Made by a program: the position numbers and the translations under genes
In this document: positions 11,230-22,559 of the stretch, one piece after another
How the letters are laid out: each line of letters begins with the position of its first letter
How positions within the stretch are numbered: position 1 is the stretch's first letter
Notes under the pieces: generated by a model
The model's database searches: none
What the model was told of the DNA's origin: nothing
Seen by the model: only the letters and a program-made list of their open reading frames with translations
Assembly (NCBI RefSeq): GCF_947242115.1
Contig: NC_074715.1
Location: 47,440,086-47,504,085 of the forward strand
Source of the DNA: Biomphalaria glabrata
Taxonomy: Eukaryota > Mollusca > Gastropoda > Planorbidae
DNA length: 64,000 nucleotides
Direction: 5' to 3'

Positions 11230-12656
11230 GCATAGCATACGGGTAGAAATCAGTAAGTAATTAACATATCCATTTTGAGGTCAACAATGAGAGTAAGGCA
11301 CTTGGATAAGCGGAAGCTTTCCAGAAAATTCCTCAGATCTGTACTCCTATTGGAGGTGGGGAAGGGGGGCAATCAGAACATTGTGGGACCTGATAGATAT
11401 TTATATTGGGTGGGAATCAATCGGGGGTAAATGAAACGGATTTACCCGCAGTCTAAGAGCCCTCCACTAGAGGGCGTGCATGTTACAGATAACTTTTTAT
11501 TTACACTTGTTCTTGATAGCCCCCCCCTCCCCCCATAATGCATTGTTAGAGACCAAAAGTGACACTTTGACATGTGGCTACAAGAGGGAAGAAAGATAAA
11601 TAGAACCAAAAAAAAAGGTGGGCTGGTGGGCATGGCTTGACAGTCAAATATTGGCACTGACATTGGCAAATAAACATAGACATAAACATTCCACATAGAA
11701 AAGCAAAACTGTAAGCGAAACATAGATATATTTATATAAACACAGAAGGACCTAGTGACAATAACATTTTTCTCAAACTCGTCATTTGATTGTAGCAGGT
11801 AATAGTATAATAGAAAACAAATCATTCCTAGTGACCACATACACACACAGTCACACACACACACAATAGTATATTTGCCAATTCCATGATTTTATTGTTA
11901 CGTAACTGGAGAGACTCGCCCAGAACCGAGACGCCTGGAGGAGGCTGGTTGGTGGCCTATAATTCCTATGCCCCAGAAGGGGCCACTGGCAGAGATGAAA
12001 TAAGATGATGTTTACAATTTTTTTAAACCAAAAAGAAAAAAAAAACTTCATTATCTGTCCCTTGACTTTCGTCGTCTGTGAAAGTTCGCGTAACCAAATC
12101 CCTCCATTTTTCCCGGTCAGCAGCTGTTCTTAAAAGGATATCAAGAGAGAGGTCGGTATCTTATGCCCAGCATGTATCTGCTTTAGCAATAGGCAAACTA
12201 GGCAGCCTACGATTGGTAAAGGGGGCCTCGCGCAAGACGCATATCAATTTTTTTTTTTTTTTAGGGAAGAAATAGCGAAACTTGTCCCTATTGATATTTT
12301 GGAGTACTCTAGGTCAGTCTAGGTTTTAAATAAATTGCATAATTTATTTTTTTTGCTGTATATTTGTGTTTTTTTTTTTTTTTGGTTTTCTATTTCATTT
12401 GGAGACACCAAATTCCCTTTGCCTAGAGCCTCCAATTATCTAAGACCGGTCCTGCTATCAGCCGAGGCGTTTAGTGTCCAACTTTCACAACTACATAAAA
12501 GTACAGGGACTACTAGCGAAAAGTTTTAATTTTATTTGTAATTTAATCGGCTAAACAAAAAGATTTTAAACATTTCATACAAAATCTATGCGTATGTTTA
12601 TTTTTAAACTTGAAAAATAAAAAAAAAAAAACTACAAAGTTACATCTACATTACTT
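11230..12656. other. Non-coding stretch, no gene seen
   Basis: Mixed unique sequence and homopolymer runs. The longest open frame (minus strand, 11442-11864) begins in a CA repeat, has no recognisable domain and lacks splice context, so it is not called a gene. Confidence 0.5.
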
Positions 12657-12785
12657 TTGGCTGCTTGACGATATGGTAAGCGCTTCAGACTGTCGTCACG
12701 ATAGTCCTGAGTTCAAATCCTGCCCATTGTCAGTCCTTACCATCCTGCAGGAGATTTTGTAATTAATTTCTGAAGTAGCACTGGG
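12657..12785 (+). repeat. SINE family B copy
   Basis: Forward copy with a head 'ggctgcttgacgatatggta', 'ctgtcgtcacgatagtc' and a box-B-like 'gagttcaaatcc', followed by the family body 'accatcctgcaggagatt'. Diverged from the 14338 copy but the same architecture. Confidence 0.75.
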
Positions 12786-12899
12786 GACGTAAAAAAAGTC
12801 ATAACAAATGTAAATAGACTTAACAAATTACCATTAAGTAGATCTTGGTTTATTTCTTATTCAAATGTCAGTGATTTTTACAAAGCTTTTTTATATACT

Positions 12900-13110
12900 C
12901 ACTCTGTCTGTCTGTCTGGTAAAAAGTCTGTACACGCTATTTCTCCCACACCCAGTCTTTGATCAAGTTGAAATTTTGCACGATTATTGCTTGTACCTGA
13001 CAAAACAAAAATCAATTTAAAAAACTAACCAATTATTTAATTAACAATTGGTAATTAATTAGTTTTGTTTGGTATCGAACAGGAGAAAGAAATCGTACTT
13101 AACAGTTGTG
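12900..13110 (+). repeat. Interspersed repeat, TCTG-headed family
   Basis: It starts with a 'ctgtctgtctgtctgg' stretch, then 'gtacacgctatttctcccac', 'gatcaagttgaaattttgca', 'gcttgtacctgacaaaac', 'ttggtaattaattagttttg' and 'ggtatcgaacagg'. The same ordered blocks occur at about 290-500 and at 19541-19760, and in reverse as fragments near 4280-4345 and 24110-24175. Superfamily unknown. Confidence 0.75.
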
Positions 13111-13868
13111 GTATAGGCCTAATAAGCTGAATTAATCCCCTTAAGAAGGTTGATCCCTGAGTTCGAATTCAAGTCGTTAAGGCATTTAAAAAGCGATCAC
13201 ATAACGGTAACATTTATATTTATTCATTCGTCACTTCTTTCCCAACTGGTGCAGACAAGTGATAAGAGAAGAGCACAGAGTATTGAGAAAGATAAAAGCA
13301 TGAAATTGCGCTAAACAAAAACAATTGCTAAAAATATTTCTAATCGCACAGATTTATTTTTGTTATTCTAGATCTACTACAAATGTAATCACATGCCTGA
13401 TCCAAACTACTTGATACAATTTACTCTTAATAAAAGCTTTAGTTTTTAAAAGAAGTATTTTTTTTTTGTTTTGTTTTACTATTAAATTTAGATTCACTGT
13501 ATATTTATATTTTTTAGCATAAGTTATCTTATTAGATCACAAATCTCAAAATAAATGAAACATCTACAGCAGCCTCGTTTATAAAATGAAAATCCACATG
13601 AAAACAATGGCGACCGGCATTCCAGCTGTCTGCTTTCCTCTCTGACGTCATCTTCCGTTTACATCACCGCATCAGGAACATTTTAGAAGCGCGTTGCACC
13701 ATTCAATTGTAGGAAAGGTGCATCTAAGAGTGCATCACAAGGTTGAAACTCGGATACTTGTATCGCAAACAACTCGTATTTCACAACACAAGGCTTAAAA
13801 CATCAATAGAAATCACTCTCTGAAAATTGAACACACAATCAACTTTTAAATGTAAGTGTAGATTTATG
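13111..13868. other. Non-coding stretch, no gene seen
   Basis: AT-rich DNA with a more balanced segment at about 13600-13830. No exon, tRNA or repeat could be supported. Confidence 0.5.
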
Positions 13869-14050
13869 CGAGGCAGGCACTTGATTGGAATCCGCAAGTA
13901 AAGAGGAAAGTGGGCAGACCCAAGCAAACCTGGAAGAGGTCAGTCATCAGCGAAGCTGAGGATACTGGAATGACATGGGAGCAGAAGAATAGTTCGGTGT
14001 AGAGGTGTGGTTGCGACCCTTAGACCCCTGAGGGGTACATAGTACTAGTA
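13869..14050 (+). mobile_element. LINE 3' fragment (ORF2 C-terminal end)
   Basis: Translation from about 13879 gives WNPQVKRKVGRPKQTWKRSV then ISEAEDTGMTWEQ, the well-known extreme C-terminal stretch of non-LTR retrotransposon ORF2 proteins (WNPQGKRKRGRPKxTWRR ... MTWxQ). It ends in a stop shortly afterwards. No reverse transcriptase domain is present, so this is a 5'-truncated dead copy. Confidence 0.8.
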
Positions 14051-14337
14051 AGTTAGGTAGTTTTTAAAATAGTATATGAGTGTGGCATCATTTCAAGAAG
14101 GTCTCTTTAAAACCCTTAAGATAAGTCAAAGGGTTTTAGTATTTTCAATCGATTAGTATTTAGTATAATTATTATTATTTAGTATTTTAATCGATTAAAA
14201 TGATAACAAGTGGTGATTAAACAATAGTATTTCCCTATAAGTAATATAAGACTGTTTGGTACATATCAAGCTATGAGCTTACGATTCATTGACTATTCAT
14301 ATAATGTCTATATAATCCATATGTTTGTTTATAAAAT

Positions 14338-14503
14338 GTTTTACATGTTTCGGATTTCCTTCAGAGTTGAAGATAATTACTTCCTAGTCCAATCCCCCAG
14401 CAGGACGACGGGGGATGGGAGCGGGCAGGGTTTGAACCCTGGACCATCGATAAATCTGAACGACAGTCCAGCGCGCAAACCGCACGACCAAGCAGCCATC
14501 CTG
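14338..14503 (-). repeat. tRNA-derived SINE, family B (good copy)
   Basis: Read on the minus strand, the head is 'ggctgcttggtcgtgcggtt', then 'tggactgtcgttcag', 'gatggtccagggttcaaacc' (box B), and 'ccgctcccatcccccgtcg'. It ends in 'ccgaaacatgtaaaacattt'. It lies directly downstream of the coding frame at 14519-14938. Confidence 0.85.
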
Positions 14504-14518
14504 AATTGTTTTTCCTCT

Positions 14519-14938
14519 TCATTTTTGACTGTCCGTGGTTTTTACATATAAATTTTGCCCATCTCTTTTTTCTATTCTAAACAAAAGGATGTTCTGCTTT
14601 GGTCTTTGTAATTTTGGAGCCGACACAACAATGTGATGTTTGTGAGGAAGTTTCTCGTTTCCGCTGCCTCTCTCTGAGCCTACAGCTTTGTGGAGTGATG
14701 GGCTTTTCCCATCGAGAGATTCCAAGGCTTTCATTTTGTCCAAGTACTCCGACTGGGTGAGAGCGAGTCGAGACGTGACGTACTTTTCCTCTCTCTCGTA
14801 GACCCGAAGGAGCCTCTCGTACTCCCTTCGGAGATCTTCGTGTTTCTGCAGGATGTGACCTTTCCTAGCGTGGCGTCGCATGGACTCGAACCGAGCCTGT
14901 TGGTCGAAATAGGTCATCGTGGTCGACATGGGCATCAT
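14519..14938 (-). CDS. Unrecognised basic, probably helical protein; whole ORF or first coding exon
   Basis: I do not recognise this protein. The frame runs 139 codons from an ATG at 14938 (three in-frame ATGs lie within the first eight codons) to a stop at 14519. A splice-acceptor-like 'tttttttccttgcag' ends at 15073, so 14939-15072 is plausibly 5' untranslated exon. Residues 9-70 are rich in R, E, K and L with heptad-like spacing (YERLLRVYEREEKYVTSRL), which suggests a helix or short coiled coil. The rest is polar and basic. Base composition is clearly higher in GC than the flanks, which favours coding. A possible donor (AT|GTAAAA) lies at 14545, so the gene might continue leftward, but no further exon was found. 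No signal peptide or membrane segment. Confidence 0.6.
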   Translation of the reverse strand: MMPMSTTMTYFDQQARFESMRRHARKGHILQKHEDLRREYERLLRVYEREEKYVTSRLALTQSEYLDKMKALESLDGKSPSLHKAVGSERGSGNEKLPHKHHIVVSAPKLQRPKQNILLFRIEKRDGQNLYVKTTDSQK

Positions 14939-15178
14939 GACAGGGCAACGTGACAGGGCAACGAAACTAATAGCCTACAATTGTTGAGAAATACTTAGAA
15001 ACTGAATCTTCATTGTTTTATGTGAAATGTTTTAGAGAGAATGGTGACCGAGATGCAATGTGTTGTCCTCCTGCAAGGAAAAAAAATTCGTCATTCAAAC
15101 AAAAGATATAATGTTACATGTTTGTTTCGTTATTGAAGTCATTGTGTGTGTCGACTTTTAACATTAGTAACTCTAGAA

Positions 15179-15597
15179 CAGTGTTTCCCAAACTGTGTTC
15201 CGCAGAGCCCTAGTGTTCCGCGAGGCCCTAATAGGTGTTCCACAAACTACTGGAATAATTAAATAGTAGCCCAACACCTGAATTCATGTATTTAAAAAAA
15301 ACTAAACAAAAAGCTCCGCTAAATGCTCAGAATGTGAGCAGAAAAAGTTTGGGAACAAAGACATTAATAAATATTGACTGGAAAAATGAAATAACTTCAT
15401 GTAACTTGAAAACGTATATCTATTGTTGTCGGATTTCCGAATTATGAAAAGTTGCATGATCTTCAGTCTTAGAGATTAAACAAAACTTCACTGCTGCATA
15501 ATAAAGTACACAAAATTGCAAGTCACAAATTTTCGTTTCATAAAACTCTTTTATCGGCCAGTCTATATTTATGTATGTCTATGTTTGGGAAACACTG
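15179..15597. mobile_element. hAT-like MITE, 419 bp
   Basis: The left end is CAGTGTTTCCCAAAC and the right end is its perfect 15 bp inverted copy, GTTTGGGAAACACTG. The flanks CTCTAGAA (15171-15178) and ATCTAGAA (15598-15605) match at 7 of 8 bases, as expected for an 8 bp hAT target duplication. The interior has no transposase frame. Just inside the left end is 'ccctagtgttccgcgaggcc', shared with the relic at 6669-6868, and a second, internal inverted end lies near 15345. Confidence 0.85.
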
Positions 15598-15899
15598 ATC
15601 TAGAAAATGATTGTGACAACATTTTTAGCTCACTTGCCTGTATACAATATTGACATTTTACTCTTCCAAACTTCTACAATTATGCCTAATGAAACTTTGG
15701 GTTACATTAGACAAAAATGTTTTTGAAGCACTGCGACACAAGTGTGAGAAATGTAGCCTATTTCCACCCCTCTCAGCCCGAATAAAGGTTAACCACTACT
15801 GCATTAGTAAGGCACTAGATACTGTTAGAATAAACATGTCCTTAAAATATATATTTGACAATATATCAGGATTGTCTATATTATTATTATGTTAGAAAC

Positions 15900-16210
15900 G
15901 AACAAGTAGTCATTCTCTGGCGCTGCCAGGGTCGAGTTTCGTTAAATGGAAACAAAATTCATCGTAGTCCCTTTAACAGTTTCCACTGAGAATTTTCTGG
16001 TGATGTGGCAGGTCTGCAGCGGTACCGCCCTCTGACAGGCAAAGAGAATTTTCCTAGGAATGTTAAGGGCCTTAAAGGTATCTGTGAGGTCAGTTTCTAT
16101 TATCCCCTCGGTTGATATAACAAAGGGGTATATTGTTGTTTTAGATAACTTCCACAAAGACTTAATCTCCGAGCCAAGGTTTCCATATTGTCTTGTTTTT
16201 CTAACTCAGT
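15900..16210 (-). mobile_element. Probable LINE fragment (post-RT C-terminal region)
   Basis: The minus-strand frame (15942-16157) reads YPFVISTEGIIETDLTDTFK then LNIPRKILFACQRAVPLQTC. This resembles the segment after the reverse transcriptase of many non-LTR elements (VPLVIGxxGxIPKxLxxxLxxLxL ... LQKAVxLxTCRIxRKFL). A TAA/TTA-rich tail follows at the 3' side (about 15885). The match is by eye and short, so family assignment is withheld. Confidence 0.5.
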
Positions 16211-16951
16211 TTTTCTTCAATTATGAGACAGTGGTACTGCGATGTCAAAAATTCAATTTAGTCTTCCTCTGATAATTCATAACACAGTAAAATAACCTAG
16301 CGGCGACCTAGCCTATATTAATTTAAAAAAAAATAGTCTAGAGTGGTAATATGGCTAAAGAATATTAAAAAAAAAAAAAAAAACTTACTCTGTAACTTCA
16401 GATGAAAAACCTGACTGACTTTCCAGCTTAAGACAAGCAACCGAACCGTATGACTGCAGATGTTTGTTGATTGAGATAAAAAGACTTTTATTTTATTTAC
16501 TTTGACTTTCTCCGATACTAGTGCAACCCAGGCCCCACCCTTCCCACTGTGCCGTACCCGAACTATAGAAATATTTATCAGGTAAAAGCCTTCATATTGA
16601 AAGAATCGAGACCCAACAAGGGGAGGTAAGGGTAAGTCACGTCACTAGATCAATGGTGGAGAACAATAAGAGGGGAAATAGTTTATCACTTTTAGTGTCA
16701 ACTATTTGCATGTTTCATTTAGCGAATCAAATGACGTTTTTTTTTTATTTTTGCAATGGGAAAAAGAAAGACTTGACTTAGTTCTGGTGTACTGAAGAGA
16801 ATGACAGATCAAACAAGAAAACAACACATAGAACCTACTTAATTAGATCTGTCCTTTTTTATAAAACATCTGCAACTGATAAACATCAGCTATCTACTGC
16901 TGGTAGAGTGTTTGTATTTAACATGCATAACATACAAAACATTTCTCGCTA

Positions 16952-16989
<38 letters not shown>

Positions 16990-17135
16990 GTCTTACAGTA
17001 CAGGGGATTGTATGAGTTTTATTATACTTTACATTCTATTGACTTTTTATTTTGAACTATTGTTTGATTTCATTGTATTAGGCCTATATAGATCTCATAA
17101 TTTAAGACTTGAAAATACAATGTAATATATATATA
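16211..17135. other. Non-coding stretch with AT microsatellite
   Basis: No exon is supported. An (AT)n run occupies about 16957-16985 and a poly-A lies near 16370. Confidence 0.55.
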
Positions 17136-17460
17136 GAGAGAGACCATCGAGAAGACTGTCTAGAGCGCAAACCACGCGGCCATGTAGCCATTTCCCACCG
17201 TTCTTCACGAAAGGAGTGAAAGAGAGTTAGAGAGATAGAGAGAGTGGGGGAGAGATAGAGTGAGAGAGAGATAGAGAGATTGAGGGAGAGATAGAGAGAG
17301 AGAGTGAGGGAGAGAGAGAGTGAGGGAGAGATAGAGAGAGAGTGAGGGAGAGATAAAGAACACGAGTGAAAGAATAATAGAGAGAGAAAAAAAACGAGAT
17401 AGAGAGAATGAGAGTGAGAGAAAGTTAAAGAGAGAAAGAGAGAGGGGAGTGGGGAACCCT
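17136..17460. repeat. SINE-B head fragment followed by long interrupted (GA)n tract
   Basis: About 17140-17195 (reverse complement 'ggctacatggccgcgtggtt', 'tgcgctctagacagtcttc') is the head of SINE family B. From 17215 to 17450 the plus strand is an interrupted GA/GAGT tract. Its serine/leucine-rich minus-strand frame is an artefact of the repeat. Confidence 0.8.
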
Positions 17461-18124
17461 CAACGTTAATCATATTTTCATACTTTAATTTATGAGAGGG
17501 AGGGGGAGATTGGCAGTCTTGTATGTAGACCAAATTCTAATATGGTATATGTTCTTTGATCTATACACGTTCGTGAAACGACCAAAATATAAAGACACTC
17601 TATCAATTATTTGGTAACGAATGAACCGATGAAGTTGTATTGAATGAAAACAAAAAGACTTTCTTGGATCAAATGAAGTCAGTGAAATAAAAAAAACCCA
17701 CACAAGTCAAGAAAATGAATCCCCAAAACGAACACCAATAAAAAAAACACAACAAAAAAAACCCGCTTTATTAACTTCTAGTATAAAAGACTTCAGAATT
17801 CAGGCACACTACAAAATGAAACGAATATTTGGGTAATCTTCGTACCAGCATGCAGGGCAAGTAGATAGGGGGCTGACTTCGTCAAGAGCTAGTAGGGTTT
17901 CATTGGTGGGGGAGGGGGAGGAGAAAGTTGGAGGTATAGGATTGCACCCTCTTAGGACAGATTAACTCCTGCAAGGGAACAAATGTTGACAGGTTCAAGT
18001 GTTGACCTTATAGATTTCTGTCCGCCGCACATGTTACACACACACACATAACTTGTAGGTGAAAAAAGTGCAATATTGAAAGGATCCCTAACTCCACCCA
18101 TCCCCCAACTCCTTAGCTAGGACT

Positions 18125-18262
18125 CAAGGGCCGGTCCTAACCATTGTGGGGCCCTATGCGAAACGGATTGCGCGGGGCGGGGCCTAGTCTGGTTAGGGAT
18201 AAGGATAATAAGTGAAAATTAAGATTTTGTATTAGAAAATAAATTCGTCTTTTCATTTTATT
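18125..18262. repeat. Interspersed repeat, GGGCC-ended family, copy 1
   Basis: 'cctaaccattgtggggccct', 'atgcgaaacggattgcgcgg', 'ggataataagtgaaaatta' and 'gtattagaaaataaatt' occur in the same order at about 59829-59945. This is a pair of dispersed copies of one element. The CAAGGGCCGG opening suggests the edge of a DNA transposon, but a matching right end was not found. Confidence 0.7.
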
Positions 18263-19540
18263 CTTTTTTTTTTACTAATAACAAAATCACGATCAAATTT
18301 TTAAAATATCGCTTTTGATTCTTTTTAACAAATCGTGATAGATGTAGATCTATATTTATAAGCCAGTGACTAATAAAATAAAAAAATAATTTAAAAAAGC
18401 AATGGAACATAAAATTCGGCTTATCATTACATTTTTATTAAATGAAAGCTGACAATACCTTATTTTTATTGCACGTAGAATTGGCGTTTTTCATATTGAA
18501 TGACACCCCAAAATGACAATTTTGTCTATTTTTCTGGACGTTTCCTGAAACATGGAACAAAAGGAGGACTCTGGAACCCACTGCGGCCACATAGGCCGGC
18601 CGTGGTTGACACTCGCCACCAGAAAAAAGGATGAAAAAAAAATGGGTAGCATATCTCTCCTTTTTTAAATAATTCAAATTATTTATTTGCTTGCATTGAT
18701 TCGTATCCTATATCCTTTCTGGCTTCCACTTTTTCAATAATCCTACCCACGTGGTTCTGCCGCCTGGTACAGTCTGATTGACCCTAATATAGGAATGAAT
18801 TGAACAGGTCTTTAGACTCTCTATATGCAATTATGTCATAAATTCATAAATTACATAACATTAACTCCGCACCTTTTTGACACCAAAATACCAAGGCGAT
18901 ACATGTCGGCTCACACTGACCCACACGCACCTGGCACAGCGGTCATGTCTTAATCACAATTTATGACACTAGCTCAATGACCCAAACCTGGCCGTAGACT
19001 GACTTCTCATCAGCTCCCTACAAAACATAAACATACGACATACCATATGTCCCAGGACACTCTCACTGATAAAAACTGTAATGCGGTTCCGGACCTAAAA
19101 TGAACATTACCATAAACGGGGCAAATATTGCCGAGCGTCGTTGACAATGTAACGGCCTGAGAACCAACAACAGAACAGATATCGTTGGACTCCATTTGTT
19201 TCAACACGAACAAAGAAAGCAGAGAGGTGGCATTCAACTTTTAACTTAAGATCTGGCCCTCTTGCTGTGGTTTATGTTTGTATAGGTTAGGGTAGGCCAA
19301 CAAAATAAGATAATACTAAGTCAATGGTGAAACAGAAGGCTATGATTTATTAGCAGACAGATATGCATGGATAAGGACACTGGATTAAATACATAATTAC
19401 AACCTTTTTCTACATTCTGTTTCAGTAATGAAGCTAGATGCACCCTATACTTCTACAAATGAAGACATGCGAACCTCAAAAAAATCGGTCAGTCCAGTCG
19501 GTTCTAAGATTGAAATGAGCGTATTTTGTTTACAAATCAA
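18263..19540. other. Non-coding stretch, no gene seen
   Basis: Open frames at 18438-18677 and 19010-19237 (minus) have no recognised domain, splice context or conserved motif. AT-rich flanks, no repeat identified. Confidence 0.45.
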
Positions 19541-19760
19541 CTCACTCTGTCTGACCGTCTGTCTGTCTGGTACAATGTTTGTACACGTTATTTCTACCGC
19601 ACCCATTCTCGGATCTAGTTGAAGCTTTACACAATTATTTGTTGTACCTAACGAAATATGAATCAATCAAAACATAAACCAATTACTTAATGAGATATTG
19701 GTAATTGATTCATTTTGTTTATAATAGGAAAGGGAAATAAATGCTACTTATTGAGAGATG
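19541..19760 (+). repeat. Interspersed repeat, TCTG-headed family
   Basis: Same block order as 12900-13110: 'ctgtctgtctgg', 'gtacacgttatttctaccg', 'agttgaagctttacacaatt', 'ttgttgtacctaacgaaat', 'tattggtaattgattcattt'. A second, weaker start follows at about 19800-19870 ('gatcaagttgcaactttgta'). Confidence 0.75.
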
Positions 19761-19958
19761 TGGCTATTTATCTGGAATTCTTTCCTTATAACGTTTTGTA
19801 CACTTTTTTTTTCTCACTTCCAAATCTTGGATCAAGTTGCAACTTTGTATAATTATCTAAAGTCGATGACAATCCATGAATTAGTAAAAAAAATATTAAC
19901 CAATTAGATAATTAAATAGTGTTGTTTTTTCTAGATTTTAAAACTATTATGTTTTTTT

Positions 19959-20045
19959 TCAATTAAGTCATCTAGCTTTTCAGTTAAGTCATCTCACTTT
20001 TCAGTTAAGTCATCTCACTTTTCAGTTAAGTCATCTGACTTTCTT
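19959..20045. repeat. 21 bp tandem repeat, four copies
   Basis: The unit 'cagttaagtcatctcactttt' is repeated with the first copy (aattaagtcatctagctttt) and last copy (ending tctgacttt) slightly diverged. Confidence 0.9.
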
Positions 20046-21914
20046 TCACTTATTTTTATCATTGTTACGCTTGGCTAGTGATTTAAAAACAAAGTTTGTT
20101 GTCGACTCACTCAGCCAGCGCCCCCACCCCCCACCCGCATGCAATTGTAATACACATTATATCATTGCACGATTTGATTAGCATCTTTTTTTTTTTTTGC
20201 AACATAAAGTCGCAAGTAGATATTTTAAAATTTGCAAAGACTCTATGTGTTCGAGTTTTGTTTATACATATACTAATTTTTTTGTGCTAATAAAATGGTT
20301 TAGCTAATTTGTATGTAGAAAATGACAGTTTCACTATTAGCAGTGACGCTGGTTAGCTCAGAAACACACACTCACATTTTCGCAGCGCTGCCAACTCACG
20401 AATAATTCATATCCTTAAATGTTCCACCCACTCTTTGGCCTTTTCAGAGCATGCCAATGAGTCTAGCAAATAATGAGGGCGTAGGTATGAAGTGAACAGG
20501 GGCGGAGACAATTGAACTGTGTAAGTGGGATAAGACACTAACAACTGTCTACATGTCTTCCATACCAATTACATCATTATTAATTCATTCGCTTCCATTA
20601 TTTCTTAATAACGTTACAAAGTTACATTACTATAGTTCACACAATTATGTCACTGTTGCGATACGTAGCTACTTAATGTTAGGTCTACAAGCCTACTTCT
20701 AAACATTGAACACGCGTAGGACGTAATCATCTTTTTTTTTTTTGAAGTAGTCTGTATTTCATAAGATAAGATTTTTCGTTCATTGTAGAGCAGAACATTT
20801 GCTGAATAGGGATCAGATATTTTGAAAATCCTAGAACCTCTGCGCTGAAAAAAAAAAACAAACAACTAAAACAGACAGCTAATGAATACGTAGGTCCAGG
20901 AGATGGACAGCCTCGCACCAGGCTTTAACGTCTCGGTAGAGCACTCACGAAATGTAAAAAGCAATCTTTTAAAGGGACAGCCCAAAAACTCTATAGTTAA
21001 ACGTGGGATGGGCTAGCACGGGAGCCACTCTTTATAAACCCTATTGATTACGAATTTTTCCCGGACTCAAAATCATGGGATCCTTCCCTCCATCTGACCC
21101 ACCTTACCCTCTCTCCCCCCCCCCCCTTGGGCCATTTCACCGCCTTTGAGGACTGGGCGCTCCCTCGTCCCCTCCCCCTGGATGTGCTCCTGGTTTGTGT
21201 TTGCTCGCTGGCTCACTGTGGGCTTTGGTTATTTCCCAGACGTCACGAACAAATACCCATTATTATAGAGATACACTATTGTCCTGTCTGACTCGGGTCT
21301 GAGCTATATTCGAAGTACGATATATCTTCATTCAGGTCATAGGTCTGGGACCTTTCGTCGACCATAGTACCAGCTCCTTTATTAATAGCCTATATGGGTC
21401 AATAAAATAAAATATTAACATTTAAAAAAATATATTTTTCATAAACGGGAATAGATTAACCAAATTCTAGTGGGTTATTAGAGATGAAAATACCTATTAT
21501 TGTATTGCTAATGTTTAAGATCCCGGTATAAATCATGATGATCAGATTTTGGGAAATTGATGTCCATAATTCCATAATGAATGTAGGCCTAAATCATCAG
21601 ATTATTTGTTTAATTATTATAATTTAAGGACTAATAAAGAGCAGTCATTTATATAAGTATTTAGTCCACACTTGCTTCTGCAATGTCTTCATTATCGACT
21701 AAATTCCCATCCATCGTGTTGCCAATTGGCGATGTAAATTTATAAGCTGCAATTTCTCATAATCAGTACATTTCCATACATACTGTTTCTAACAGTATGC
21801 TTCCACTATATTTTCAACGCTACCCGACAAATGATAGACGCTATATAGTACGTGAAGAGAGTAGTCAGGTGCTATTGTCAAACTACGATCTCACTTATCA
21901 ATATTGGATCATCC
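20046..21914. other. Non-coding stretch, no gene seen
   Basis: Contains a copy of the 'gtaggacgtaatcatctt' / 'gaagta..tctgt' interspersed repeat at about 20712-20775 and a C-run near 21115. No exon could be supported. Confidence 0.5.
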
Positions 21915-21986
21915 TCCCATGTGGTCTAGTGGTTAGGATTTCTGGCTTTCACCCAGGCGGCCCGGGTTCGATTCCCGGCCTTGGAA
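21915..21986 (+). tRNA. tRNA-Glu (anticodon TTC) gene or recent pseudogene
   Basis: The 72-base segment has every tRNA-Glu landmark: D-arm 'tggtctagtggttagga' (box A), an anticodon stem around loop CTTTCAC with anticodon TTC, and T-arm 'cccgggttcgattcccgg' with an intact box B and perfect stem. A T-run (21988-21997) follows, as a pol III terminator should. In the acceptor stem, pairs 4 and 6 (C18 with T82, T20 with C80) are mismatched, which animal tRNA-Glu normally pairs as TCCCATR/YATGGGA. It may therefore be a low-scoring gene or a pseudogene. A SINE-B-like head ('ggctggatgtccgagtggca') begins 20 bases downstream. Confidence 0.7.
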
Positions 21987-22059
21987 CTTTTTTTTTTCAT
22001 TTGAAAGGCTGGATGTCCGAGTGGCATGCTCTCGTTCGGTGGTCTCGATTATCCCTGTC

Positions 22060-22500
22060 ACCGTACAAAAAGAGCTCTTCATGCGAACCAGCTTCTTCAC
22101 TCACATGTTCAAGCATATTACCTCCCTTGCTGTTTTGTAGTAGCGAGCATTCAAACATTCGAATAGGACATGCTCTTTAGTTTCCAGCTATTTCCAGGTC
22201 CAGATGGCAGTGTCGACAAGATGCAACGTTTTCCTTTCTTCTTGTGAGGTAGGCACCCACCAAACAATGACCTATTCTAGTTCTTTTCTATCTAGCTGCC
22301 ACCATTCCTCCGATCTATTTAGTCTTCCACACTTCCCTCCCTTTGCTACACCGTTTCCTGCCCGTGTGCCACTTGTTTCTGGTCTTTTTGCAAATAATGG
22401 CTCCTGCCATTTCATAATTTTGTGGCTCTTCAGAAAGAGAGGGGGGGGGGTCCAGAGGGTCCTTATAGCCGGCTGGTCCGGTGACACGATCATGCCCTGT
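22060..22500 (-). mobile_element. LINE C-terminal fragment with zinc-knuckle-like tail
   Basis: On the minus strand, reading in succession: WQEPLFAKRPETSG ... NRSEEWWQLDRKELE, then (frame change) IGHCLVGAYLTRRKE ... CRHCHLDLE, then (frame change) KEHVLFECLNARYY. The order 'TGHxxxxAYL - CRHC - EHVLFEC' is the end of ORF2 proteins of non-LTR retrotransposons carrying an RNase-H-type C-terminus. At least two frameshifts and stops show it is dead. The reverse transcriptase part is missing. Confidence 0.75.
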
Positions 22501-22559
22501 TACAAGATGGGACGGGATATAACTTATTGGCAGAATTTAAGTCATTGGTTAATATGCAT

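Noticed and set aside
11442-11864. Minus-strand 140-codon frame with hydrophobic segments
   Set aside because: Starts in a CA repeat, has no recognisable motif and no splice context. Hydrophobicity follows from T-rich codons.
17102-17533. Minus-strand 143-codon S/L-rich frame
   Set aside because: It is the reverse of an interrupted (GA)n tract. The composition is fully explained by the repeat.
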